From Desulfobacter hydrogenophilus (GTDB taxonomy: Bacteria > Desulfobacterota > Desulfobacteria > Desulfobacterales > Desulfobacteraceae): a stretch of 64,000 nt of DNA. Below are positions 41,429-50,462 of the stretch, one piece after another. Position 1 is the first letter of the stretch; every line of letters begins with the position of its first letter. Below the pieces are notes generated by a model. It was given only the letters and a program-made list of their open reading frames with translations, ran no database searches and was not told the DNA's origin. The position numbers and the translations under genes were made by a program. The stretch is taken from the NCBI RefSeq assembly GCF_004319545.1, contig NZ_CP036313.1, forward strand, positions 2,668,501 to 2,732,500. The letters are read 5' to 3'.

Positions 41429-41630
41429 TATTTCTTCTCCAAAATTTGAATCAGGGAGATTATATGTACCAAATTTTGAAAGAAGCAGCGGCGAGGTCTA
41501 TCGGCGGGATAGGCGGGGTATGATTTTTTATTTGATTGGCGGGATATAGCGGCGGGATATCTGCCCGTTACATTATTTCGTCATGAAACTGCGGGGTACG
41601 CGTTACACTTTTTGAATCTTACCAGACGGT

Positions 41631-43646
41631 GTTTATGTATTGGATCTGCTAAGAAATTTGCGTATGCCTGTTGTGACAACTTTGCACACTGTTCTTCAGT
41701 CACCTTCGGACGGTCAGTTTTCTGTTGTCAGACGCATCTCCCAGCTTTCCGATAGAGTGGTAGTAATGAGCCAACAGGCAAAACAGATAGTTAATGACGT
41801 GTATGATGTGTCAGAAGATAAAATTGCCGTGATACATCATGGTATCCCTGATGTACCCTTTGTTGACCCAAATTTTTATAAGGATCAGTACGGGGTTGAG
41901 GGCCGAAAGGTCATTCTGACATTTGGTCTGCTATCCCCTGGGAAGGGAATTGAAACCATGATTGATGCCCTTCCCTCTATCGTTGAACACCACCCCGAGG
42001 TTGTTTACATTGTTTTGGGTGCAACTCATCCCCATGTTAAAAAGGACCAGGGCGAGTCTTACCGTCTGTCCCTGCAGCGCCGAGCCAGGGATCTTGGGGT
42101 CAGTGAGCACCTGATTTTTTATAATCGATTTGTCGATTTTAAAGAGTTATGTGAATTCCTTGGTGCGGCGGACATTTATGTGACTCCCTACCTGAATAAG
42201 GAGCAGGTCGTATCCGGTACACTGGCTTATGCCCTGGGCAGCGGAAAAGCAACCATTTCCACCCCCTATTGGTATGCGGAAGAGATGCTTGCAGACGGTC
42301 GGGGAAGGCTGGTGCCTTTTAAAGATCCGGCCGCTATGGCCGAGCAGGTTATTGATCTTTTAAACAATGAAGTGGCGCGGCATGTCATGCGAAAGCGGGC
42401 ATATACCTTCTGCCGGAAGATGATCTGGAAAGAGGTGGCTCGCAGGTATATCGGGTTGTTCGACGATGTGAAAGTAGAACGGGCACGCTCCCCCAGGCCG
42501 ATATTTCGGGCCAAGACCATTAATGAAATACCCCGTGAGTTACCCCAGCTGAAGTTGGATCACATCATTCGTCTGTCAGATAATGTCGGTATCCTGCAGC
42601 ACGCCAAATACATCGTTCCTGACCGATATCACGGTTATTGTACGGACGACAATGCCAGAGCATTGATCGCCGTTCTGATGGCCCAAGAAATGATTGTCAA
42701 CAGTGATGTTGTCACCAATCTCGCCTGCACCTACATCAGTTTTTTGCACCACGCATTTAACGAGGAGACCGGGAGGTTTAGGAATTTTATGGGATATGAC
42801 CGCAGCTGGCTGGAAGAGGTTGGTTCTGAAGACAGCCACGGACGGGCTGTCTGGGGATTGGGTGAAGCAGTAAATTTGGTGGAAGAGACAGACATTCGGG
42901 ATGCGGCCCGAATAATCTTTGAAAAGGCGCTGCCTGCCATAACAACATTTACTTCTCCTAGAACCTGGTCCTTTGCTTTGGCAGGCATTCACGCGTATTT
43001 AGTTCGGTACAGTGGCGACACCGAGGTCCGACGCGTTCGGGAGATTTTGGCAGATCGGCTTTTCGATAAATACAGGCAAAATGCTTCTGATGAATGGCCG
43101 TGGATTGAGGATCGGCTCACCTACGCCAACGGCAAAATTGCCCAAGCCCTGATTCTTTCCGGCAGATGCTTGAATCGTGATGAAATGCTTCAAGCCGGAC
43201 TCCGAAGCCTGAATTGGCTTATAAAGGTGCAGACTGACCCTAAAGGCCATTTTGTTCCAATTGGCAATAACGGCTGGTATTCCCGCGATGGGGTCAAGGC
43301 ACGATTCGACCAGCAGCCCATTGAAGCGCTGGATATGATCGAAGCATGTCGTGAGGCATATGAGACTACCAACGAATTGAGTTGGATCTCACACGCCCAA
43401 TGCTGCATGGAATGGTTTTTAGGGCGTAACGATTTAAACGCACCTTTGTACAATCATAAAACCGGCGGCTGCTGCGACGGGCTTAATATGGATGGGCCTA
43501 ACCGTAATCAGGGCGCTGAGTCAACTTTGGTCTGCTTTTTGTCCATGCTCCACCTCAACCGAATGCGCAGCCGCCAGATTTCTGTGGAGAATCAATCAGA
43601 GAAAGCATTTATGGAATATGAGGAGACCGTTGCTCATGTCAATTAA
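41631..43646 (+). pseudogene. glycosyltransferase, 3' part (GT4 plus alpha/alpha-barrel domain)
   Basis: The remaining 671 residues of the interrupted gene. The GT4 C-terminal half shows HHGIPDVPFVDPNFYKDQYG, LTFGLLSPGKGIETMIDALP and EQVVSGTLAYALGSGKATIS. From residue ~400 of the joined protein a second, (alpha/alpha)6-like domain follows (YHGYCTDDNARALIAVLMAQ, DSHGRAVWGLGEAVNLVEET, ANGKIAQALIL). This pairing occurs with GH130 mannoside phosphorylases in other bacteria. As it stands the half lacks a native start. A TTG at 41640 is the first possible start and is poorly placed. Confidence 0.85.
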
Positions 43647-44862
43647 GCCCATTGTGATGGTTAGTTCCTATCCGCCACGTTTATGCGGTATTGCCACTTT
43701 TTGTGAAGAAGCCAGGGAGTTTATCCAAAAGGCCAATCCGAATCGAGAAGTATTGGTGATCAGTCACACTGACGGCCAAGGAGAGGGTGTATTTCCCCTT
43801 ATCGATATGACCCGGCGTGATTGGTGGTGGCCCGTGGCCAAAAAAATAGAAAAACTGGACCCGTACGTTGTGCATTTTGAACATGAGTACGGCCTTTATG
43901 AATATCACGACCCACGAGGCGTAGGTGATGGTAATGACGGATTTCTTGATCTGCTGGAGGCCATTGGAAATATACCTAACGTGGTTGAACCCCATACGGT
44001 TCATGGACGGCTCAGGGATTTTGAAGCGGATTTCATATATAAGCTGACCCAACGCAGCCATTTGGTGTTGTTCAAATGCCATTACCAGAAATGGCGGATA
44101 GATTGGAATTTCCAGAGCCGGGAGTGGGTAACCCCGAGGAACATCATGGTAGTGCCGCACGGGGCAAGGTCGGACAAGCGCTGGGGGATGCACGAAATAC
44201 CTGCGCTGCGCAAGGAATTTGACTTGGATAAGATCGGGTTGGCTGAAAATGTGGTGGGTATGATCGGCTGGATTCAATCCAATAAACGCTGGGACATCCT
44301 GTTATCCATGTGGGAAGAAATCCACAATGAGATAAAAAAGCGTACCGGGCAGGAGTGGAGCCTGTTGGCTGCTGGTGCCATGCGAGACTTGAAGCACCGA
44401 CAGGATTATGAGGATTGGAAATCGGATATCCAGGTATTGTCTGGTAAAGGGCTGGCCAATTACCATGAGTTTGTTCCACGCGGGGACGACTATTATAAAA
44501 TGATGGCCATCTGTAACTTCATCGTACTGCCATCGACCGATGAAACTCAGTCAGGAACATTGGCGCGTATCATCGCCCTAAACAAACCTTTTATTACCAC
44601 AGCACCCATGGAGGGCCTGACCGCCCAGACATTGGAAAGTGAAGGCGGATTACTTTTTACAAATAAAGAGATGCTGAAAAATAAGGTTATAAGCCTGGCT
44701 TGTGACCAACAACTGCGTTTCCAATTGGGGGAGAACTTGAAGCGATACCTCGATAATGTAGTGTGTTGGGAAGTGGTGGCGCGGCAGTACAATGAAGCCT
44801 ACAAATTGGCTCGCAAGACGGCTTATACTGGCCAGCCGGTTGTTTTGGATTTGGAATTTTGA
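43636..44862 (+). CDS. GT4-type glycosyltransferase
   Basis: A 408-residue protein. ATG 43636 overlaps the upstream stop by 11 bases. The opening VMVSSYPPRLCGIATFCEEA mirrors that of the disrupted neighbour, so they are distant paralogues. VHFEHEYGLYEYHDPRG and VVPHGARSDKRWGMHEIPAL lie in the Rossmann domains, and FIVLPSTDETQSGTLARIIA is the donor-binding region with the E-x7-E-like spacing altered. It probably transfers mannose or a related sugar; donor and acceptor are unproven. Confidence 0.8.
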   Translation: MSIKPIVMVSSYPPRLCGIATFCEEAREFIQKANPNREVLVISHTDGQGEGVFPLIDMTRRDWWWPVAKKIEKLDPYVVHFEHEYGLYEYHDPRGVGDGNDGFLDLLEAIGNIPNVVEPHTVHGRLRDFEADFIYKLTQRSHLVLFKCHYQKWRIDWNFQSREWVTPRNIMVVPHGARSDKRWGMHEIPALRKEFDLDKIGLAENVVGMIGWIQSNKRWDILLSMWEEIHNEIKKRTGQEWSLLAAGAMRDLKHRQDYEDWKSDIQVLSGKGLANYHEFVPRGDDYYKMMAICNFIVLPSTDETQSGTLARIIALNKPFITTAPMEGLTAQTLESEGGLLFTNKEMLKNKVISLACDQQLRFQLGENLKRYLDNVVCWEVVARQYNEAYKLARKTAYTGQPVVLDLEF

Positions 44863-44883
44863 CTTTTAATAGGGAAACATAAA

Positions 44884-45882
44884 ATGAATCCGTTGGCTAG
44901 AGAAGAGGAAGAAATGAGCAGTGTTAAACTCAAGGAACTTTTTATAAGGAACGGTGCCAATCCCATCATCCAGGTAAAGGATCTTCCATACCAGGCCAAT
45001 GCTGTTTTCAATGCAGCCGCAACGCAATGCGGTAATGACACTTTGCTGCTCATGCGTGTGGAAGACCGCCGAGGGCTATCCCACTTAACGGTTGCTCGCA
45101 GTCGGGACGGTATGACCAATTGGCGGATCGATTCCCGGCCGACCTTACTGGCGGACCCGAAAAATCACCCTGAAGAGATTTGGGGCATTGAAGATCCCAG
45201 GCTTTCTCGAATAGATGAACTGGATCTCTGGGTGGTGCTTTACACTGCCTATTCAAAAGGTGGTCCATTGGTCTCACTGGCGACTACTCAGGATTTTAAG
45301 AATTTTGAACGTAAGGGGGTCGTTATGCCCCCGGAAGATAAAGATGCCGCCCTTTTGCCTATAAAATTCAATGGACGTTGGGCCATGATCCACCGACCTG
45401 TACCTGGCATCCCCGGCGTTGGCGCACACATCTGGATATCCTTCAGCCCGGATATGAAGCACTGGGGAGATCATCAAATTATCCTGCCTGCCCGTAAGGG
45501 CGGCTGGTGGGACGCCAACAAGGTCGGTCTTTCACCGCCACCGCTTCGAACTGAAAAAGGCTGGCTGGTCCTCTATCACGGTGTCCGCAATACGGCCGGC
45601 GGATGTATTTATAGACTGGGCTTGGCGCTTTTGGATTTACAGGACCCGACCCGCCTGATAGCCAGGGGAGACGAATGGGTCTTTTCACCGGAAGATCCTT
45701 ATGAAATTATTGGCGACGTGGATAAAGTGGTTTTCCCCTGCGGCTGGGTTGCTCAAGGAGATGATATCCGTCTGTATTACGGCTGCGCGGACAAATGCAT
45801 CGCTCTGGCCACGGCGCGAATTTCGGAACTGCTCGACTGGCTTAAACAACACAAGCAACAGGAAAAAAGACGTTGGGGGTAG
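44884..45882 (+). CDS. GH130 family mannoside phosphorylase-like protein (1)
   Basis: A 332-residue, five-bladed-propeller enzyme. LLLMRVEDRRGLSHLTVARS and EIWGIEDPRLSRIDELDLWV (with the general-acid Asp of the G-x-E-D-P-R motif), IWISFSPDMKHWGDH and GWLVLYHGVRNTAGG are GH130 hallmarks. Family members cleave beta-mannosides with phosphate (or hydrolyse them). Substrate linkage cannot be read from the sequence. ATG 44884 has a weak site, and an internal ATG at 44914 is possible. Part of the glycosyltransferase/GH130 operon. Confidence 0.85.
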   Translation: MNPLAREEEEMSSVKLKELFIRNGANPIIQVKDLPYQANAVFNAAATQCGNDTLLLMRVEDRRGLSHLTVARSRDGMTNWRIDSRPTLLADPKNHPEEIWGIEDPRLSRIDELDLWVVLYTAYSKGGPLVSLATTQDFKNFERKGVVMPPEDKDAALLPIKFNGRWAMIHRPVPGIPGVGAHIWISFSPDMKHWGDHQIILPARKGGWWDANKVGLSPPPLRTEKGWLVLYHGVRNTAGGCIYRLGLALLDLQDPTRLIARGDEWVFSPEDPYEIIGDVDKVVFPCGWVAQGDDIRLYYGCADKCIALATARISELLDWLKQHKQQEKRRWG

Positions 45883-45885
45883 ATT

Positions 45886-47262
45886 ATGAAAATTGCAATG
45901 TTGTCACCCATTGCCTGGCGTACGCCACCGAACCACTACGGTCCGTGGGAGAGCGTGGTTTCACTTCTGACTGAGGGTCTTGTGGCCCGGGGTATTGATG
46001 TTACACTGTTCGCTACCGGAGATTCGCGAACCCGGGCCCGACTGCAGAGCGTATGCCCTCAAGGATATGAGGAAAATAATAGAATGCTTCCCAAAGTATG
46101 GGAATGTCTCCACATTTCCGAGGTATTTGAAAACGGGAACGCTTTTGACTTGATCCACAACCATTTTGACTACTTGCCGTTGACGTATTCCAGAATGACG
46201 TCAACACCGGTGTTGACCACCATCCACGGATTTTCATCGCCCGAAATCCTACCGGTATACAAGAAATACAACGGCAAGTGCTTTTATATTGCCATCAGCG
46301 AGGCAGACAAATCACCGGAGCTTGACTACACAGCCACTATCCATCACGGTATCGACTTTGAGAAGTTTTTCTTTAGGTCCGATCATGGGAAGTATTTGCT
46401 TTTTTTCGGTCGTATTCATCCGGATAAAGGCACTGCCGAATGCATTGAGGTTGCCCGTCGAACCGGCATGGATCTTGTGATTGCAGGCATTATACAGGAT
46501 AAGGGCTATTTTGACAAAAAGGTTAAACCCCATTTGGATAACAGCCGCATCATCTATGTGGGCAGTGTTGGCCCTAAAAAGCGTAACATACTTCTGGGAG
46601 GTGCTTATGCCCTGCTCCATCCCATTAGGTTTGATGAACCGTTCGGCCTTTCTGTCGCGGAAGCCATGGCGTGCGGCACACCAGTCGTGGCTTTTTCAAG
46701 AGGAAGCATGCCTGAACTTGTCGTTCACGGTGAGACGGGATTTCTGACGACCGATATTGATGAGATGATCCGAACCTTAAAAAATGTCAAAGATATTGAC
46801 CGTCGTAAATGCCGTCAACGTATCAAATCGCATTTCAGTGTAGATCGCATGGTTTCCGATTATATCCGGGTTTATAAAAGTATCGTTGAACAGACCCAGC
46901 GTGAAGACCACAGGCCCTGGGGTTTTTATGAGGTTTTAACTGATCAACCCGGTCTCAAGGTCAAACGAATTACTGTGTACCCTGGACAGCGCTTAAGCTA
47001 TCAGCGTCACTTCAGACGTTCCGAGCATTGGTATATTATCAGCGGTACCGCAACAGTAACAAAAAACGGTAAAAAAATTGAGAGGGTCTCCGGTCAGGCA
47101 TTTGATCTGCCGGTGGAAACATGGCATCGCGTCGAGAATTCTGGATCGGAGAATCTTGTATTCATTGAGGTACAGACCGGAGACTATTTGGGTGAAGATG
47201 ATATTGAAAGATCGGAGGATGATTATGGCAGGATCAGACAGTTTGATCATTCAGCGTTATGA
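45886..47262 (+). CDS. GT4 glycosyltransferase fused to a mannose-6-phosphate isomerase-type cupin
   Basis: A 458-residue protein. Residues 1-335 are GT4 (AMLSPIAWRTPPNHYGPWES, FFGRIHPDKGTAECIEVARR, FDEPFGLSVAEAMACGTPVV with the E-x7-E retaining motif). Residues ~340-450 are a cupin: HRPWGFYEVLTDQPGLKVKR, YPGQRLSYQRHFRRSEHWYI, GQAFDLPVETWHRVEN, as in the C-terminal isomerase domain of type II phosphomannose isomerase/GMP enzymes. The fusion suggests that mannose activation and transfer are coupled. It lies 4 bases after the first GH130 gene. Confidence 0.85.
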   Translation: MKIAMLSPIAWRTPPNHYGPWESVVSLLTEGLVARGIDVTLFATGDSRTRARLQSVCPQGYEENNRMLPKVWECLHISEVFENGNAFDLIHNHFDYLPLTYSRMTSTPVLTTIHGFSSPEILPVYKKYNGKCFYIAISEADKSPELDYTATIHHGIDFEKFFFRSDHGKYLLFFGRIHPDKGTAECIEVARRTGMDLVIAGIIQDKGYFDKKVKPHLDNSRIIYVGSVGPKKRNILLGGAYALLHPIRFDEPFGLSVAEAMACGTPVVAFSRGSMPELVVHGETGFLTTDIDEMIRTLKNVKDIDRRKCRQRIKSHFSVDRMVSDYIRVYKSIVEQTQREDHRPWGFYEVLTDQPGLKVKRITVYPGQRLSYQRHFRRSEHWYIISGTATVTKNGKKIERVSGQAFDLPVETWHRVENSGSENLVFIEVQTGDYLGEDDIERSEDDYGRIRQFDHSAL

Positions 47263-48169
47263 AAAAAATCCAATACTTACAAAATATGATGTGCCTTACC
47301 CAGTGGAAACCGTTCACAACGCCGGAGTGGTCAAGCACAACAACAATTATATTATGTTATTCAGGTCTCACTTACGCAACGGCCGCTCAATCATCGGAAT
47401 AGCGGAAAGCAGGGACGGTGTGCGTTTTGTGGTCAGGCCTGAACCGTTCATCACACCGGCCAAAACCGAACCGTTTTCCGTTTACGAGGCCTATGGCGTA
47501 GAAGATCCGAGGATCTGTCCCATGGAAGATGGATATTGGATCACCTACTCGGTCTATTCCCAGCATGGAGTGCGGGTGGCTTTGGCCAAAACTGTGGATT
47601 TTGAACGCTTGGAACGAATTTCTCTAATCACCCAAGCGGATTACCGCAACGTGGTCATTTTTCCTGAAAAAATAAACGGCCGCTATGCCCGGCTTGATCG
47701 GCCCCATTCTGAAATTTCGCCCTGGTCTATTTGGATTTCCTATTCACCGGATTTGGTGCATTGGGGGGATGCCAAGGTTGTCATCAAGCCAATGGCCTAT
47801 CACTGGGATGAAATGAAAGTTGGACCGGGTGCAACGCCCATCAAGACAAAAAAAGGATGGCTGAACATCTTTCACGGTGTCTTTAAAACCATGGATGGTG
47901 CCGTTTATCGGCTTGGCGTTGCGCTCCACGATATTCAGGACCCGTCAAGGGTACTGGGAGTGGCCGATGGTTGGATACTCCAACCCGAAGATTTTTGGGA
48001 GATCAGCGGCTATGTTCACAATGTGGTTTTCTGCTGCGGCGCGGTGGCTGAAGAGGATGGAATCGTAAGAATCTATTGGGGTGGTGCAGACTCGGTCATA
48101 TGTTTGGGTACCGCATTGATTGATGATCTGGTGGAGTTATGTCTCTCCACCCCCCGTCCTGCCATATGA
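47225..48169 (+). CDS. GH130 family mannoside phosphorylase-like protein (2)
   Basis: A 314-residue protein starting at ATG 47225, behind GGAGGATG inside the end of the fusion gene (38-bp overlap). GH130 motifs: YIMLFRSHLRNGRSIIGIAE, YEAYGVEDPRICPMEDGYWI (catalytic Asp), IWISYSPDLVHWGDAKVV, GWLNIFHGVFKTMDGAVYRL. It is a paralogue of the protein at 44884 but clearly divergent, so the two probably differ in substrate. Last gene of the cluster. Confidence 0.85.
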   Translation: MAGSDSLIIQRYEKNPILTKYDVPYPVETVHNAGVVKHNNNYIMLFRSHLRNGRSIIGIAESRDGVRFVVRPEPFITPAKTEPFSVYEAYGVEDPRICPMEDGYWITYSVYSQHGVRVALAKTVDFERLERISLITQADYRNVVIFPEKINGRYARLDRPHSEISPWSIWISYSPDLVHWGDAKVVIKPMAYHWDEMKVGPGATPIKTKKGWLNIFHGVFKTMDGAVYRLGVALHDIQDPSRVLGVADGWILQPEDFWEISGYVHNVVFCCGAVAEEDGIVRIYWGGADSVICLGTALIDDLVELCLSTPRPAI

Positions 48170-48295
48170 AGATAGGGTAGTAATGTTTACTGAAGCGCTA
48201 ACGGTTTCTGGGATAAGAATTCCCCCTTGATGGTCGACGTGCGGTGTCAATGGTTTAATATACAATTCATTAATAAATTTTAGGAGGTAAGTTTC

Positions 48296-48406
48296 ATGTT
48301 GACAAAAAATTTTATTAATACTCCGGCATGGGACTTTGGCGTTCCAGGGTCTTCTGCCGAGATTGAACGATTTTTGCAGGGGGTGGACCGTATGCTTGAC
48401 GAATAG
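48296..48406 (+). pseudogene. Hsp20 N-terminal segment ended by an in-frame TAG
   Basis: 36 codons (MLTKNFINTPAWDFGVPGSS, AEIERFLQGVDRMLDE) starting at ATG 48296 with TAGGAGG upstream. TAG 48404-48406 is followed at once, in the same frame, by ATG 48407 and an Hsp20-like sequence, so the two frames were once one gene. Nonsense mutation is the simplest explanation. Confidence 0.65.
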
Positions 48407-48820
48407 ATGCCGTCTATGCGGAAAACAGAAATGGCTTCGACAGATGTGCCATTGCTCAACCTTTCTGAGCTCCGTGAACGCTATATTCTAAGAGCTTCAA
48501 TCCCTGGTGCAAACGCCGAGGATTTGGATATCCGGGCAACGGCGAAAAGCATTTCCATATCAGGCGAGCGTCATATTCCAGAAGAGGAAAAGACAGACGG
48601 AGGGATTATTATCCCCGATACCGCCAAGGAAAAACCCCAGGAGGGTCGGGTCGTTGCTGTCGGACCCGGCGAATGGAATAATGACGGCGACCGTATGGCC
48701 CTGGAAGTAAAAGAAGGGGATCGCATCTTGTTCGGTAAGTATGCCGGCACCGAAATTAAAATTGATGGCGAAGAACACATTTTTATGCGTGAGGACGATA
48801 TTTTAGGAATTTTGAAGTAA
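48407..48820 (+). CDS. Hsp20-GroES chimeric protein
   Basis: 137 residues. Residues ~12-60 ([40 protein letters not shown]) are the start of an Hsp20 alpha-crystallin domain. From residue 63 on, the sequence is the C-terminal two thirds of GroES ([50 protein letters not shown]). The beginning of GroES and the end of Hsp20 are missing, so a deletion joined hsp20 to groES in frame. The GroES mobile loop region is partly kept. Whether the product is made or folds is unknown. Its own start has no clear ribosome site. Confidence 0.8.
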   Translation: MPSMRKTEMASTDVPLLNLSELRERYILRASIPGANAEDLDIRATAKSISISGERHIPEEEKTDGGIIIPDTAKEKPQEGRVVAVGPGEWNNDGDRMALEVKEGDRILFGKYAGTEIKIDGEEHIFMREDDILGILK

Positions 48821-48835
48821 AAGGAGGAAAACACC

Positions 48836-49018
48836 ATGCCAGCAAAAATAATTACCTACGGATCAACGGCCCGCGAGGCCATGCTTGAGGACATTGCGGT
48901 TCTAACCGGCGGGCAGGTGGTTTCCGAGGACATGGTTGGGCCTCATTGCGTTTTCAATGACATTCCCGCTTCCGCCTTGCTTTACCCGTTTGGCTGCCAA
49001 ATGGGCATACCGCTGTAG
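48836..49018 (+). pseudogene. groEL remnant with internal deletion
   Basis: ATG 48836 follows AAAGGAGG. The first ~14 residues (MPAKIITYGSTAREAML) match the GroEL N-terminus, but the frame then jumps to EDIAVLTGGQVVSEDMV, which in GroEL lies near residue 285. The two regions share an (R/K)-(x)-A-M-L-like junction, consistent with recombination across a short repeat that deleted ~270 codons. The remainder is truncated after 60 residues. Confidence 0.75.
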
Positions 49019-49607
49019 CATGGCAAAGGTTTTATGGGCGGTTAGCCTTTGCAGTGTCTATAGATCAATTTCACCGGAACTGATTTTCAAGCTTGAAAAG
49101 GGGTGTCGTAAAGAATGTAGGGGCCTGGTTTCCTTTGGCAGCCCGGCGGTTACTTTGATTTTGTTTATGGACTTCTGGGATTAGTCCGTTTTTTACCGTC
49201 CCTGCCAGGGAACACATATTCATTGTCCGCTTTTATTTGCCCATACAGAACTGAACCTCCGTGTCTGTCAAATTTTGACAATGCGCTCTTTTTGTTTTTT
49301 TATATTAAAGTTCCAATAAGTTACTGAATTATTTTTATGCTTTGTTGTGGATTGAGCCTCGGTATTGATAGACTAAGTCAGCCCGTAGCTGTTATATAAA
49401 ATTACAATGGCACTGCTGTTGTTGATTGCCATTTAATATTGGAAAAAGTGTCGTTCTTATATTACCCAACAGATCCTGTTGTTAATTGCTATGATTCAGT
49501 TTTGCAGTCAAGCTGGTGTACGACTGTTTGGAAAAATGATCTTGCACGGTGCTTGGCAAGCAATACAGGGCCGATGCTCGGGGGATACCCGGAAAGGAGT
49601 CGTATAA
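49019..49607. other. intergenic, no gene seen
   Basis: About 590 bases after the groEL remnant. No reading frame here has a recognisable product, and no clear terminator or known riboswitch was identified. Further chaperone debris cannot be excluded. Confidence 0.45.
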
Positions 49608-50462
49608 ATGGAAAAGAACGGATTAAGTCGCCGTAGATTTTTAAAAACAGGGGGGCTTGCATTGGGAGCGGGGCTGGCTGCCGCGTCACCGGGGTTTTCG
49701 CAAACCTATGCCCAAGAATCCCTTCAAGTCTGGTCCTGCGGCGGCCTTGCCGAGGCCTTTCAACCGGCAAACCATGAATTTGAAAAACTCACCAAAGCCT
49801 CCATCGCTTATACCGGCGCCTTTGCCGGTGCTCTGGGAAAATCGCTGTTGACCGGGAGTGCCAGGACCGAGGTTTTTGGCCCGCGGGTTCTGGAACTGGC
49901 CAAAAAACTAAAGGCCCAGGGTAAGATGCTCTGGTTTAAGCCCCTGTGCTTTACACAATATGTGGTGGCTACCCCCAAGGGAAATCCTGCCGGAATAGAA
50001 TCCATTAAGGATATGGGAAAAAGTGGTGTCAAAACCATCCTGGCGCCGGAGGCCTCTCCTCCAGGCGGCAAGGCCAGCATGATCATTTTAAAAAAAGCTG
50101 GGGTTGAAGACAAGGCAAGAGCCAATGCCGTGTTCGTGGGAGACTGCGTTCAGACAGCCGTCACCGATCTGGTCACGGGGAAAGCGGATGCCGCCGTAAT
50201 TGAAAAGCGTATCATCCATCTGCCCCAGTTTAGGGGCAAGTTGGATACCCTGCCCATACCCGAGGCCTTTATCCCTCCGGCACCTGTTCCTTTTACCATT
50301 GGTGTAATGAAATGGGCCAAAAACAGGGCGCTTGCAGAAGCCTTTGTGGATTTTATTTTGTCGGACAAGGGACAGGTCTGGTTCCACCGGGCGGGATTTA
50401 TCCCTGCCCAGACAGAAGAAGGTCAACGACTGACCAGAAAATATGGGGTGATGGATGTATAA
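49608..50462 (+). CDS. Tat-exported ModA-like substrate-binding protein
   Basis: A 284-residue protein. ATG 49608 follows AAAGGAG. The N-terminus SRRRFLKTGGLALGAGLAAA is a twin-arginine signal. The mature part has the two-lobe pattern of molybdate/oxyanion-binding proteins (LQVWSCGGLAEAFQPANHEF, TGAFAGALGKSLLTGSARTE, GKADAAVIEKRIIHL, WFHRAGFIPAQ). No ABC permease follows. Instead a NapH-like gene overlaps its end, so it may deliver metal or anion to, or sense it for, a redox system. Specificity is unproven. Confidence 0.8.
   Translation: MEKNGLSRRRFLKTGGLALGAGLAAASPGFSQTYAQESLQVWSCGGLAEAFQPANHEFEKLTKASIAYTGAFAGALGKSLLTGSARTEVFGPRVLELAKKLKAQGKMLWFKPLCFTQYVVATPKGNPAGIESIKDMGKSGVKTILAPEASPPGGKASMIILKKAGVEDKARANAVFVGDCVQTAVTDLVTGKADAAVIEKRIIHLPQFRGKLDTLPIPEAFIPPAPVPFTIGVMKWAKNRALAEAFVDFILSDKGQVWFHRAGFIPAQTEEGQRLTRKYGVMDV

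Larger units (their letters stand above)
37278..41624. mobile_element. 4.35-kb TniA/TniB-type transposon with 6-bp target duplication
   Basis: GACGGT is present at 37272-37277 and again at 41625-41630. The ends are TGATGAGATTCAAATAATG on the left and, reversed, TGGTAAGATTCAAAAAGTG on the right, i.e. TG...CA termini with a shared AGATTCAAA box. The 13-mer AATAATGTAACGG occurs twice at the left end (near 37291 and 37391), and inverted TGTAACG boxes occur twice at the right, consistent with multiple transposase-binding sites. It carries five minus-strand genes. The genes and end structure resemble the Tn7/Tn5053/Mu class. Confidence 0.9.

Noticed and set aside
37278..41624. CRISPR-associated transposon (CAST)
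   Set aside because: TnsB/TnsC-like genes are present, but there is no TniQ, Cas effector or repeat-spacer array inside the element.
48404..48406. In-frame TAG read as pyrrolysine
   Set aside because: Some related bacteria use pyrrolysine, but in methylamine methyltransferases. Here the gene is Hsp20-like, the ATG follows immediately, and the whole locus is deleted and chimeric, so a nonsense mutation is simpler.
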